Part shown: piece by piece, positions 13,919 through 26,594 of the stretch
How the letters are laid out: the number at the start of each line of letters is the position of its first letter
Position numbering within the stretch: position 1 is the stretch's first letter
Assembly: GCA_051294375.1 (NCBI GenBank)
Contig: CM119263.1
Coordinates: 951,756 to 1,015,755 of the forward strand
DNA: 64,000 bases
From: Paraspadella gotoi
Lineage: Eukaryota > Chaetognatha
Reading direction: 5' to 3'
Made by a program: the position numbers and the translations under genes
The notes under the pieces: generated by a model
Databases searched by the model: none
What the model was told of the DNA's origin: nothing
The model's input: only the letters and a program-made list of their open reading frames with translations

Positions 13919-15464
13919 GAGTGAGGCAACGGGGAAATAGGTAGAAGGAAGCTGGATTTCCTCGATAATTAAGAGATAGTTATTTCGTAAACGAAGCTGT
14001 TCTTCCTTTCCTTTCTTGGTGCCTTTCTTTCCTCTTTCCCAACTTCCCCTCCTGCCTCTCCTCGCTTAATCTCTCTGTGTGGCCTCTGTCCTCCTGGCTT
14101 CTCTGTTAGCCAACGAAGACAAAAAGAAAAGAAAAATCAGATCTGGACTCATCTTCATAATTATTTTTCCTTCTGTGCTTCTTCTTGCTCTTCTTTCGTG
14201 CTTGCTTGCTTGCTCGTTGCTTGGGCTTCCTGCATCATTCTTTATCACGTCTAATCTCTTCTTCCTTCTTCTTCTTTCTTTTCTTCTTCTTCTTCTTCTC
14301 TTCTTCTTGTCTTCCTCTTCTGCTTAGGGTGCCGATGAGCGGCCATCCATTCGTGGCATCAATCTTCAAATTAATTCTTCTTCTTCAAATCTTCTTCTTT
14401 CTTGCTTCTTGCTTCTTCTCTTCTTCTTCTTCTTCTTGCTTCTTCTTGCTTCTTCTTCTCGTCGCCGCCAATCATCTGCATGCATCTTCATAAATTGTTT
14501 CCTTCTTTGTTCTTGATTCTTCTTCTTCTTCTCTTCTTCTTCTCTCTTCTTCTTCTTCTTCTTCGGCCATCAGTCTGGCAGATCTATTTGTCTTCAATAA
14601 TTCTTCTTCTTCGCTTTGGTTTCTCCTTCTGTACCGCTGATCTGCTCCCTTATTTCTTGCTGCTTGTCTTTCTTCTTCTTCTTCTTCGTTCTACAACAAC
14701 ATGCTGGTATCATCCTTCATAATTCTTCTTTTTTGCTCTTCTTCTTCTTCTTCTTCTTATTCTTCTTCTTCTTTCTCTTCTCCACCACCATCATCTGGCA
14801 TCATCTTCATAATTCTTTCTGACGCCATCGTCTTCACTAGAGAAAGCATTATCAAGATTGGTCCTCTTTCTTCTTCTTTTCTTCTTCCTTCCTTCTTCTT
14901 CTTCTTCTTCTTCTTCTTCTTCTTCTTCTTCTTCTTCTTTGACGCCATCGTCTTCACAGAGAAAAGCATTATCGACGATTTTCCCTTTTTTTTCTTCCTT
15001 AGAACCTAAGATGTTGTAGTCGTCGTTGTGGATTTTTTTTTTTATGGTTTCCATGGTGACCCTGGAATAATTTTCTCTTGTTTTAATTGATTTCAAAAAA
15101 TTTGAAGAAATCTCACTTTTTACCTCAAAAAAAAATGTTTTACTTTCTATTTACCAAATGTATATAGCTTATCATTGTTTCATTACTAATCACTTAGTAA
15201 ATTTATTATTAATATTAGTATCGTTCGTTTCATATATCTTCTTCAGTGAACAAAAGAACCTGCTTTCTTATTCATATCATCATATGTATAGTAAATGTAG
15301 ATAAAGTACGTTACCGACATAAAATGAATAACAAAATGAAATTAACGAGCAGCGAACGCGTAGCCTTCCTTCGATAAACAACTTTTTTCCTCCCCGCGTC
15401 GCCATGACGACAAAAGAACCGCGTCGGTTTCTTATGATCGAAAACTTTGCCTTGTTTACTTCAG

Positions 15465-15599
15465 GGACTTTCTCGGAGGCGGGAGCTTCTGCTTGCAGCG
15501 CCAGATTCTTCTCTACCAACAACAACAACAACACAACAACAACTGGTTTACCAACTGTTCGGAGGATTGGGCGGCTGGAATTCCTACTGGGGCAGATGA
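15465..15599 (+). pseudogene. Frameshifted copy of the gene A last exon
   Basis: After an acceptor TTTACTTCAG the sequence matches the exon at 16705-16844 (GTFSEAGASAC), but a missing base in the (AAC)n run and another before the tryptophan-rich end shift the frame. It is part of the first of two tandem right-arm units. Confidence 0.75.
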
Positions 15600-15835
15600 C
15601 ATGTTTAATTGTTTAACATTGTTTGTACATTGGTTTGACATTAACTGTAAACAATTATCGATTGTTGCTTATTTACGACTTGAACTTTTTTCTTTGCGTC
15701 TTTGTTAATTGATCAATGATCATTATATACTTTTTTGTTCAGTGGAAATGTTGACAACAAAAAAATTCTTTGGAATTAATTGATAATTGTGTTCGTCTTA
15801 ATCTTCAAAACTGATTTATTTATTCTTTTTTTATA

Positions 15836-15889
<54 letters not shown>

Positions 15890-16704
15890 CCTCTTCTCTC
15901 TCCCTCTTCTTCTGTCTCGTCTCTCTCCTTTCTCCTTCTGTCTGTTCCAAATTTCCTGTCAGCCTTCTTCTCACTTTTAAAAAGACGCATAGAAATCTCC
16001 CCGATTTCTTTTTCTTATGTTAACCAGATTTTTTCCTTTTCTCTTTTACCCCCCCAATTTTCACTTATGTACTTAAAATCTCACTTTGAACGCTGAACGA
16101 CAAAATACAATTTCCATTCTGTACGAAATCAATACTAAAAGCAAAACAATTATTTTTATATAAATTTCTAACAGAAACAAAAAAATAATAATTATTTTGC
16201 GTTTTTTTTTGATAGAATTTAAAATTCCCTTCTTTTTTCTTCCTTAGAACCTAAGATGTTGTAGTCGTCGTTGTGGATTTTTTTTTATGGTTTCCATGGT
16301 GACCCTGGAATAATTTTCTCTTGTTTTAATTGATTTCAAAAAATTTGAGAAATCTCACTTTTTACCTCAAAAAAAATGTTTAACTTTCTATTTACCAAAT
16401 GTATATAGCTATCATTGTTTCATTACTAATCACTTAGTAATATTTATTATTAATATTAGTATCGTTCGTTTCATATATCTTCTTCAGTTGAACAAAAGAA
16501 CCTGCTTCTTATTCATATCATCATATGTATAGTAAATGTAATAGTACGTTACCGAACATAAAATGAATAACAAAATGAAATCTAACGAGCAGCGAACGCG
16601 TAGCCTTCCTTCGATAAACAACTTTTTTCCTCCCCGCGTCGCCATGACGACAAAGAACCGGCGTCGGTTTCTTATGATCGAAAACTTTGCCTTGTTTACT
16701 TCAG

Positions 16705-16844
16705 GGACTTTCTCGGAGGCGGGAGCTTCTGCTTGCAGCGCCAGATTCTTCTCTACCAACAACAACAACAACAACAACAACAACAACTGGTTTACCAACT
16801 GGTTCGGAGGATTGGGCGGCTGGAATTCCTACTGGGGCAGATGA
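16705..16844 (+). CDS. Probable terminal exon of gene A
   Basis: The acceptor TTTACTTCAG is followed by an open frame that completes a phase-1 codon, exactly the phase left by gene A exon 4. The join reads CPAG-TFSEAGASAC, the standard continuation of a GCC2/GCC3 unit. It then has ten Asn codons, WFTNWFGGLGGWNSYWGR and a stop. The tail is Gly/Trp/Asn-rich like the N-terminal part of gene A. An AATAAA lies about 540 bases downstream (17380). The assignment to gene A rather than to a lost paralogue is inference, because the intervening 10 kb is a suspect palindrome. Confidence 0.65.
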
Positions 16845-17492
16845 CATGTTTAATTGTTTAACATTGTTTGACATTGTTTGACATTAACTGTAAACAATTA
16901 TCGATTGTTGCTTATTTACGACTTGAACTTTTTTCTTTGCGTCTTTGTTAATTGATCAATGATCATGTATATACTTTTTTGTTCAGTGGAAATGTTGACA
17001 CAAAAAAATTCTTTGGAATTAATTGATAATTGTGTTCGTCTTAATCTTCAAAACTGATTTATTCTTTTTTTATACTCTCTCTCTCTCTCCGTCTCTCTCT
17101 CTTTCCTCACTCTCGCCGCGATTCGTCTGTACGGTCGTCGCTCTCTCTCTTCGTCGCTTTCCTGTCTGTGTCCAATTTCCTGTCAGCCTTCTTCTCACTT
17201 TTAAAAAGACGCATAGAAATCTCCCCGATTTCTTTTCTTATGTTAACCAGATTTTTTCCTTTTCTCTTTTCCCCCCCAATTTTCACTTATGTACTTAAAA
17301 TCTCACTTTGAACGCTGAAACGACAAAATACAATTTCCATTCTGTACGAATCAATACTAAAAGCAAAACAATTATTTTTAATAAATTTCTAACAGAAACA
17401 AAAAATAATAATTATTTTCGTTTTTTTTTTTGATAGAATTTAAAAAAAAAAAGATATTTTGTGGAATTTAGTTTTTTTGCTAAGTTCGAAAA

Positions 17493-17653
17493 ATGAAATT
17501 GGAGATTTTCATATTTTCTCTCGTTTTTTTCAAAGGAGTGGATCTTTTCGTTCCGAAGAAACGTAAGTCGTAAAACTTGTATTGTTCTTTTATTTTCATT
17601 CATCGTTGGTCTTTTTTGAGTTAATGGAACGAAAAAGATTAGAAAATTAAAAT

Positions 17654-17693
<40 letters not shown>

Positions 17694-18853
17694 TGAGAGA
17701 GAAGAAGAGAGAGCGAGAGCGAGGTGACGATAAAACCTCAGCCATATTTTTTTCCTTTTTATTCTTCTTTTCTTCAGTTCATTTAATTCACAATTCTCTT
17801 CCAATTCAGCCTCATTTGCATGTGAATAAAAAAATAATATTTTTTTTAAAAATGAAACGACCGTGAGTCTCCTACTGCTCCCTGCTCCTGCGGCCCGCCC
17901 ACTTGCCGCTCCTGCTGCGCCCAGCCTATTGTCCGCTCCTACTGCGCCCCGCCCTCCTGCCGCTCCTGCTGCGCCCCGCCCCCCTGCCGCTCCTGATGCT
18001 CCCCGTTCCATCTCGGTCGCAGGTCCCGCTAGGCAACTGGCCAACCCATGGTACGGAGGGTCACCCTTTGGCGGTGGCCGCTATCCTAACTTCCCCAATG
18101 GGATGGGCATGTTCCCAGGGTTCGGAGGGGGCGGTGTGCCTTCGGGGGCGCAGCCCGGCTGCCCCGCCGGCTACTTTTGTGACAACGTGGATTCGAAGGT
18201 CGTGTGCCCGGAGGGCTACTACTGCCCGGCGGGTGAGAATTTCACATTACTTTGAAACTTGACTGTGCAAGACAAATATTAATATTGGTTAGAAAAACTA
18301 CACAAGCTTTACATGCATAATATGCATTGCATATAAACTTTACAATTGCTAGCACTGACACTAGATTGTACAATCATTTTGTATATTTTTTATAGTATAT
18401 AGTAATACAGTATTACCGATTCAAACAGAATTCATTACTTTTAAAAATGGATTTAAAATCTTTCAGGGTCCAAAGTGAAAACCGCCTGCCCCGCCGGGAC
18501 CTACGCTCGACGCGGGGCAGTGGCCTGCATCACGTGCCCGGCGGGCTACAAGTGCCCCCAGACGGGAACAGGGACTTCGCTCAAGGGGGCCGTCAGTCCG
18601 GCAGAGTGCCCCGCAGGGAAATACTGCCCACCGGGCACGGGTAATAATAGCTTTTGATTTTATTCTTAGTTTGCTCAGCGATTTTTTAATTTTCTTTTCC
18701 CCAAATCTTCAGCCCAGGAAATCTCCTGCCCTCAAGGATATTATTGCAGCAATGAAAATGCACCCAACTACGAGCCAATTCCCTGTCCGGCAGGGAGCTA
18801 CACCTCAGCTAGCGACAAGACCAAACCTGAGGACTGCCTGACCTGTCCACCAG
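17493..18853 (+). CDS. Gene B: paralogue of gene A, secreted CPxGYxC cysteine-repeat protein
   Basis: Four + strand exons with the same layout as gene A: 17493-17562 (signal peptide, MKLEIFIFSLVFF), 18023-18232, 18467-18640 and 18713-18853, all phase 1. Exon 2 begins RPARQ, as gene A has SRPARQ, then has a shorter Gly/Pro-rich stretch (WYGGSPFGGG) and CPAGYFC, CPEGYYC. Exon 3 has GTYARRGAVACITC and CPAGYKC; exon 4 has CPQGYYCSNENAPNYEPIPC and ends LTCPPG at a GTAGTT donor. No stop follows and no terminal exon like that of gene A is found downstream before the gap region, so the gene is incomplete here. The pair clearly arose by duplication. The Gly-rich repeat of A is not conserved in B, whereas all cysteines are. 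Confidence 0.82.
17875..18022 (+). repeat. 27-bp GC/pyrimidine-rich tandem repeat at the gene B intron end
   Basis: About five units of roughly 27 bp (core CCGCTCCTGCTGCGCCCC) abut the acceptor of exon 2. In the exon 2 frame it is open and would read as an Ala/Pro-rich nine-residue repeat (AAPAAPRPP), but there is no usable upstream acceptor in the right phase, so intronic is preferred. Confidence 0.7.
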
Positions 18854-18968
18854 GTAGTTCTTGTTCATGTTTTTAGTCGCGTGAAAACTTAGAAAACTTT
18901 AGTAAACTTAGAAAGGAAAATGCGTTACGGAAAAAGGTTTCGGCGTCAAAATCTCGCGTTTTCGGTGC

Positions 18969-19813
<845 letters not shown>

Positions 19814-19838
19814 NNNNNNNNNNNNNNNNNNNNNNNNN
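19814..19838. other. Assembly gap (exactly 25 N)
   Basis: 25-N placeholder at the end of the first copy of the duplicated block. Confidence 0.99.
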
Positions 19839-21400
19839 GGAGCAAACTGAAGAAAGAAAAAATTTAAACAAATTTTTGAATTAACTTGAACAAAAACTAA
19901 CATAACAAATAAACTTAATAACCATATTTAAGACGAAAAAAGAACAACGGAGAGAGACATTAAAAAATAAATACAAAAAAAAAAAAAGGAAAAAAAAAAA
20001 AAAAAAATCAGAGCGAGATTGTGGTGTGAGAGAGAGAGCCGAAAAATAAGAGAGAGAGAAGGAAGGTTGCCTAGCGAATCGGTTGACGAAAAGTGAATGA
20101 GGCGAGAGATAGATGAGTTCAGGGAATTAAACAACGAACAATGAACTGAGGCACATGATGAATATTGTAATACATTTTATTGTATATTGAGATTTCGGTG
20201 ATTCAAAGGAACAAAATATCAAATTCATTACTTCCTTTTACAGTGTCATAACTAATCAAATCAAAATTCTTGTATAAACACAAGAAGGGGAGAGAAAAGA
20301 CCATGTGAAGAACGGTAAAGAAACCAATCCGGATCATCAATCGAAGTGAAGACTCCATAGACATGTCCAGATAAACTGATTAGAGCAGTTGGCGATCGTT
20401 GTCACACCCAAGATCATACAACATCAATTTACGTGCAATGCACGAAGTCTGCACACACTGATCCGGAATGAAAAGAACTCAAGCCGGAGGAGTGCCGCCG
20501 TTCGATGCGCGTCAGAGGGGCGACGCCGGCGGCGGCTAATAGGACGATACGACGGAGACGTCGTCAAAGAGCGGGGCCGCAGTTCGAGGCGTCGTCAAGG
20601 GGCGACCCGGGCGCGGCTAGAGGACATCGTTATGAAGACTTGCTGCGGCAAACGGCGTCAACGCGGAACTAACAAACGAGGAGAGCGCCGTCGAGGCGTT
20701 CGTCGAAGGACGAGCGGCGGCGGCTACATCGCGGCCATGGAAGACGATCCAGGTCGGTGAACAGTCGTTTATCGTGACACGAGCCCGGGAATGCAAATGC
20801 TGCTCGACGCCGGGCGACTTCGCTTTGTTCAAATGGCAGCGGACGACGCCGGTTGGAATTGGAGCTCCTCGATTTACGAGCTGTCACAGAGAGGTCTAGC
20901 GACTGATGGAATATGAGAGCTTTCTGGAGATTCAGAGGAGTTTGCCATGGTGAGCGAAAGACTACTGCCAGAGGGGCGGAGAGTGACTCTCTTGTTTTTA
21001 GGTGTGCCGGTACGGTAGCAGGTGGGAGTGTAAGGGTACGCCGTGCAATACTAGTCGACGTGAAAACACTGGGGATCTTTTGGTTACGAGAAGCGTGTGG
21101 CAAGAGTTGTGAGAGAGATCGAGTACCGTCTTGAAGGCGCCATGGGGGGGGGGGGGAGGAGAGGGAGAGAGTAAGAGCCACTGTAACAGATAGAACACTG
21201 AATTGTTCTACGCCCGGAGTGACACGTTACTAAGTATACGAAATAAGGATTGAGGGAGTTAAGATTTGAAATGATAATGAATTTTGTTAAAGGTTTTGAA
21301 CTCATCAATTGACGATTTACATCAAATTGACGTTAAACTTGGCGTTTTGAGAATGATATAATTCTAGCTGAGGCTAAACCTAGTACGGTAACAAGAAAAT
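19839..21400. other. Unassigned region with a GC-rich island (about 20.4-21.15 kb)
   Basis: AT-rich DNA leads into a GC-rich island rich in CGTCG and CGGCGG. Arg-rich ORFs are open on the + strand (20389-20760) and Ser/Pro-rich ones on the - strand. Three degenerate units of roughly 90 bp with GGGGCGACG / GGCGGCGGCT cores occur between 20500 and 20740. No domain or clear splice structure is visible. It could be a promoter-type CpG island or low-complexity satellite. Confidence 0.4.
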
Positions 21401-21479
21401 AAATAAATAAATTAAATAAAATAAAAAATAAATACGAAATAAATAATAAATAAATAAAAAATAAATAAATAAATATAAA

Positions 21480-22145
21480 TAAGATCAATTCAAATCAATC
21501 AATCAGATATCACGTAACCGAACTCTCTGGATATATAAGCGTACTGTTTTAAATGACGCAATCAGTCTCCCCTAAAAAGACTTAGTTAAGCGGCTACAAT
21601 TGTACACAGTAACCAAAATTAAAAATAATATTTGAATCGTTATGATGCCATGAATGTTAGAATTAAATGTCTGTTTGACCCAAAAGGAAGGAGCGGAAGT
21701 CTGGCAGTCCCCAAAGCATATAATCTTCATTACGTAGTGGGCGTGAAGATCTCTTATCGTCAAGCGTTCCTTAGCTCAAACCGCGCACGGTTGTAGAATG
21801 CGGGTTGTGAATCGGTCTCGTGAACGTACTGTTAGAAGTTTGCTCTTTTTGTTTTTGCTGTTTTGACTGCAAGAAATAGACCTCGCAACAAATAGACGTA
21901 CATCTTCTATCGCACCCGCAGCACGATATTCGGAACCCGCGCAAGCGCCCTGCCGAGCGGAGACCGGGCGCGGAAAAATGGTTTCTCGCGGCCTTCAACG
22001 GTTTTAACCAGGTTTCAAACGACCGATTTCCGTTTTTTATGGAAGATAGGAATTGGTTAATGGGGCGTAAAATGCAATTGGGTGAGGAAAGTCGAGTTTT
22101 GTGAAAATTCACTTCTGGTAAGTGGAATGTATCACGTCGCATCAT
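21480..22145. repeat. Second copy of the duplicated non-coding block
   Basis: Direct-repeat partner of 19.08-19.81 kb. It is uninterrupted, and it ends with the sequence that precedes the 25-N gap in the first copy. Confidence 0.8.
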
Positions 22146-24369
22146 TGAACGATTCGTTTATATCTTCCATTAAAAGTAGCCATTAGCAGATGAATTTATA
22201 AATGCTAAATGGTATACAGCGTTAAAAATAATCTTAATCATGACCATGAGATTTGGTATTAAAATATTTTTGTCAAAAATGCTTTATTCTGAGGGTATTA
22301 GCCTAGATTAAAAATAATTACATTACTATATAGAGCACAACATTTTTTGAAAAATCTTAAAATTTTTTTGATGGATCTGAAGAGCATAAGAGTTTAACAA
22401 GAATATAATTACATTGTTTTAAAAAATTCTTACGTTTTCTAAGTTAAGAAGTATATAGAAAAACTAAGTAAAATCATCGAAAGAGTTGATGACTGATGTA
22501 GATTTTTCATAGTTTTTCTAGTGAGAGCAGCTATATCCGTAAAAATATTAATAAAAGAATATAGCTTTGTGTAGAACAACTTTTTTATGAGCGTATCTGA
22601 TCTGGTCCTTAAAATTAAAAAAAATTTTTATAAAAATTTTTGGCGCTTCTCCTATCTATAAATAATATTAAAAGAATTAATTACTAGGGTATAGAGCCAT
22701 AGTAGAATTTTTTTGTCCATTGAAAGTTATTCTTAAAATGGTTAAAATATTCTCGTCTTTAGAGCATGTACTTCACTGCTTAAATTTTTGACTCACCCCA
22801 TGGTGTTTAGTGCTGCTACCCCTCCTCTACCACGCTTAAAAGCGAACTAGTTTCTTTGTAAACAGTGTATGATTCTTTATCTGTAATATTTTGTATTACG
22901 CAATAAGATGCAATATTACCGTTGTATAAGTGACTTTTTTATTTCATTTCCTATTGTAACGATGGCGATAACGTCGGTAAGACTCCTGATAATGAAGTTA
23001 TTAATTACAGCTGTTTACTGACCTAAAAATAACTTTAACTAAAACATTTAAAGTACAGCCGAGATCATTGGTTTGTTATCAATAAAGAAGATCAACACTA
23101 ATATTGTTTTATTTTGTTTTATTTTTCCATTTCCAAGCACAAGAAGGGTCTTTATATCACAAAAAGTAAATACTTTTTTTGTGAAGAGATAATCTTCGAT
23201 AGTTGACTGCAATCATACCATGGCGCAATACTTAAATCTGCTCGTCAAGTCATCTGAAACGATTCTATTTTCATGAAAAAACCGGCACGCATGATGACAA
23301 AATATTTTTGGACTTTACCTACGTCTAAGATGACATCTTAAATTATAATAAACTCGATTGCATACATAATGCTATTGAGAGTTTTGTTAGGAAAAACAAA
23401 TAAAGTAGCCAAGACAGACAAGAAACAAAGGGTGAAAGTTGAGAGGGTTTTCTATGTTTTCATTACATTTATACATACATTTATACAAAATAGTTCAAAA
23501 ACCAAAGCCGTCATCTTAACGTCAATTATGCGCCATGTCGTCAAACGTTTGTCTTCAACTCTTTTCTTTTCTTAAGTTTCTCTCGATATATCAAATACTG
23601 TGTTACAGACTTCAGTCATGTTTTCGTCCGCAGAAATTGCAGACGAAATCTGCCAAGTCTCGATCGAAGACGACAATAAAAACAGCAACCGTTGAGGTTG
23701 CTGCAGCTTCAGTTGCTGATTGTGAAGCACCGCAGCCACCTATTCTTCCGCGCCCGCAGATTCCGCAGAATCCACCGTCTCAGTGGCGGCTGCTGATGTT
23801 GCTGGCAGCCGCGCCGGCAGTTTCCACAGCGGCTGCCGTTTCGCGTAAAAATGCAAAAAATTACATGAAATTCGCTAAATTAGTAACTCTCGCCAGAGTC
23901 TGTTGTCAAGAAACAAAATTCATTTACGCTTAATTCATTCTTTAACGATTGATTGACTGACTGATTGAGGAGACTGATTCTACGCCGTTGTTTGTCCGTC
24001 CATTCATCCGCCCGTCCGACCGTCCGACTGTCCGTCCGCCCTTCCGTCCGTCCGTCCGTTCGATCCGTACGCTCACTCGCCCCAAAACGACGTTTCCGGC
24101 ATCGTTCCGTGAAAAAATTTGGTAAGTGCCGTCGGTGACGGACCGGATTGGTAAGTTGAGGCCGGGTGAGGTTAGGAGCCAGAGTGGAGGAAGAAGGGGC
24201 GGGTTGAGGCGAGAGGCGGAGCCGCTGTCGTGGCGGTGGACGAGGGAGATGCAGAGGTGGGGGCAGGGCAAGGCGAAGGCGCGGGACATGCCGCGGGGCA
24301 TGGCGAAGGGCGGGAGGTGAAGTGGCAGGGCGAGAGGATGGCACGCAGGAGGAAGAGCGGGAAGGGAGG
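22146..24369. other. AT-rich intergenic region, then mixed GC-rich DNA
   Basis: 22.15-23.6 kb is AT-rich with no supported feature. 23.63-23.87 kb is richer in GC, with Ala/Pro-coding frames on both strands but no clear exon borders. 23.99-24.06 kb is a (CCGT)n-like run, and 24.12-24.37 kb is GC-rich low-complexity DNA downstream of the WSD1-like gene. I see no gene that I can support. Confidence 0.5.
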
Positions 24370-24525
24370 TTAAGCGGCAGAGCGGCGGCGCGGGACGCGG
24401 CTGGATTCAAAAAAGGATGAGATGAAACTGTCTCTCTCTCATTTCTCTCTCTGTCTGTCTCTTCTCTCTCTCTATCTGTCTCTCTCTCTCTCTCTCATTC
24501 TCTTTCTCTCTCTCTCTCTCATTTT

Positions 24526-24620
<95 letters not shown>

Positions 24621-26491
24621 TCTCTCTCCCCCCTCTCTCTCTCTCTCTCTCTCTACCCCTCTCTCTCTCACCTTGATCCGCTCTGACCCAAGAAACCCGA
24701 AGGAGAACTCAACGTGGAGGCCAACGTGTTTCTCTTTAGCTGCGTCACGCGCCCAGACGGTTGGCGCAGCGTCACCGACTCGGCTGCGGCGGCGCCGACC
24801 GGCGAGGCGGCGTCGCGCGATCGGAAGTGAGACGCCGTCGACGCCGTCTCGGCGTCTTTGACCGTCAGACCCGAAAGAGTCGCCTCGATCGACGGTCGCG
24901 AAGAAGAGGCTTCCGACGGGGAGACGCTGAAGATTGATTGATTGATTTGATTGATTGATTTTGTTGGTTGATTGATTGATTATTCGACTGTGTGATTGAT
25001 TGATTTTGTTGGTTGATTCATTGATTGATTAATCGATTGTGTGATTGATTGATTTTGTTGGTTGATTTATTGATTGATTGATTATTCGACTGTATGATTG
25101 ATTGATTTTGTTGGTTGATTCATTGATTGATTAATCGATTGTGTGATTGATTGATTTTGTTGGTTGATTTATTGATTAATTGATTGATTATTCGACTGTA
25201 TGATTGATTGATTTTGTTGGTTGATTCATTGATTGATTATTCGACTGTGTGATTGATTGATTGATTGATAGCGGTAGTATTTTATACCCCGCTATTAGTC
25301 CGAGACTCAGCAGCACCTATGGCCCCGGAGGTATCCTCCCAACCCAAAGGACTAGAGTTCGCGCCCTGCTGATTCACACAAGTATAAGCGGTACTGGGCG
25401 TCTAATCCGACTGACCGACTGACTGACCGACTACAGTCCGATCCAAAGTTCTGGACCTTGTATGCATCGGACGGTGAACTGCTCGAGGCATCGTCTTCCA
25501 CAGGCGTGACTTATGATTGATTGATCCGTTGATTTGTTTGTATTGACTCATTGATTGACTCATTGGCTTATTTTATTATATTCGATTGATCAGAGTTTAA
25601 ATAAATTAATTGGAGACTAAATTGATGGAGAACGAGATGGCGATTCTTTTCCCCCCCCCTCTCTCACCTCGTCGGCGCGCGGTCCAACGAAACTCCGGAA
25701 ATCTCACGATTCGATTCTGAACAAAGAAAAGTGATTGTGAAAGAAGCAAACGACAACAACAACAACAACTTTCACGCTTCTTTCACCGAACGGGGAATCG
25801 ACGGAAGCGACATCCGGCGTCAGCGTCGCATCCTGTCCCCGCGGCGTCGAAGCGCCGGATTTTTCGGCGCCGATTTTGGAATCTACGGGGCTGAGTTGAC
25901 TGGCGGCGCCGGTGGAGGTGGAAGCGAGAACGACTGTGGACGGGTCGGCGCTGGAAAGCTGATTCGGGGCGAAGGCTGGAAAGAGGGACAAGAAAGAGAG
26001 AGTAGAAAGATAGAAAAAAGAAAGAAAAAGAAAGAAAGAAAGACAAGAAAGAAAATTGAAAATATAGACTAATTTTAAAAGTATTGTCATATACTTCATC
26101 AAAAATTAAACTTACACGACGCCGCCTCGGACGCCTCCTCCCCCGGCGCCATTTCGGTCTCGACTTCTTCCACCCCCGCGACGGCGCCACCCACTGGAGC
26201 ATCTTCGATCAAGGACGCCGGATCGAAGCCTTCCATCGTCATCATCGCCTGTTGAATTCGTTTGCGATGAAGTTCGCGGAGAAGTTGACGGAATTCTCCG
26301 CGGAGGGAATCCACGGAGGTGAGGATGTCCGCGCGGGAAGGAGGAGCGTCTGATGGGTGAGGTTAGAGGGTAAGGACAATTATATGACCTCGTTTATTGG
26401 CTCGACTAGTTTGAGTTCAGGCGATAAAAGTTGAAATAAATTATCCGTAAATGATTGAGCGGTGAGTAATGAATATATGTTTCTCGGGTAT

Positions 26492-26540
<49 letters not shown>

Positions 26541-26548
26541 CTCTCTCT

Positions 26549-26594
<46 letters not shown>

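Larger units (their letters stand above)
7200..17450. repeat. Large imperfect palindrome with partly triplicated arm
   Basis: The left arm (about 7.2-11.1 kb) matches the reverse complement of the right arm (about 12.75-17.4 kb). The inner 1.3 kb (about 9.65-10.95 against 12.86-14.16 kb) pairs at a constant coordinate sum of 23805, and the two ORFs compared there are identical. The outer parts match with many small indels. The right arm repeats its outer portion twice in direct order (about 14995-16237 and 16238-17440). A second, nested inverted repeat pairs 11103-11200 with 11366-11470. Gaps of exactly 25 N sit at 11341 and 12705. All of it falls between exon 4 of gene A and the start of gene B. 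Confidence 0.85.

Noticed and set aside
20389-21181. Arg-rich + strand and Ser/Pro-rich - strand ORFs in the GC-rich island
   Set aside because: Composition follows CGTCG/CGGCGG repeats; no domain, signal peptide or consistent exon borders.
23535-23933. 133-codon Ala/Pro-rich ORF as a gene
   Set aside because: The opposite strand is similarly open in part, there is no recognisable domain, and the open region has no convincing start or splice sites.
25704-25788. Read-through end of the WSD1-like gene (a Val run then a stop at 25704)
   Set aside because: A 71-base intron with donor GTGAAAG and acceptor TTTCTTTGTTCAG joins in phase to exons 25716-25668, 24926-24672 and 24400-24370, so the Val run is intronic.
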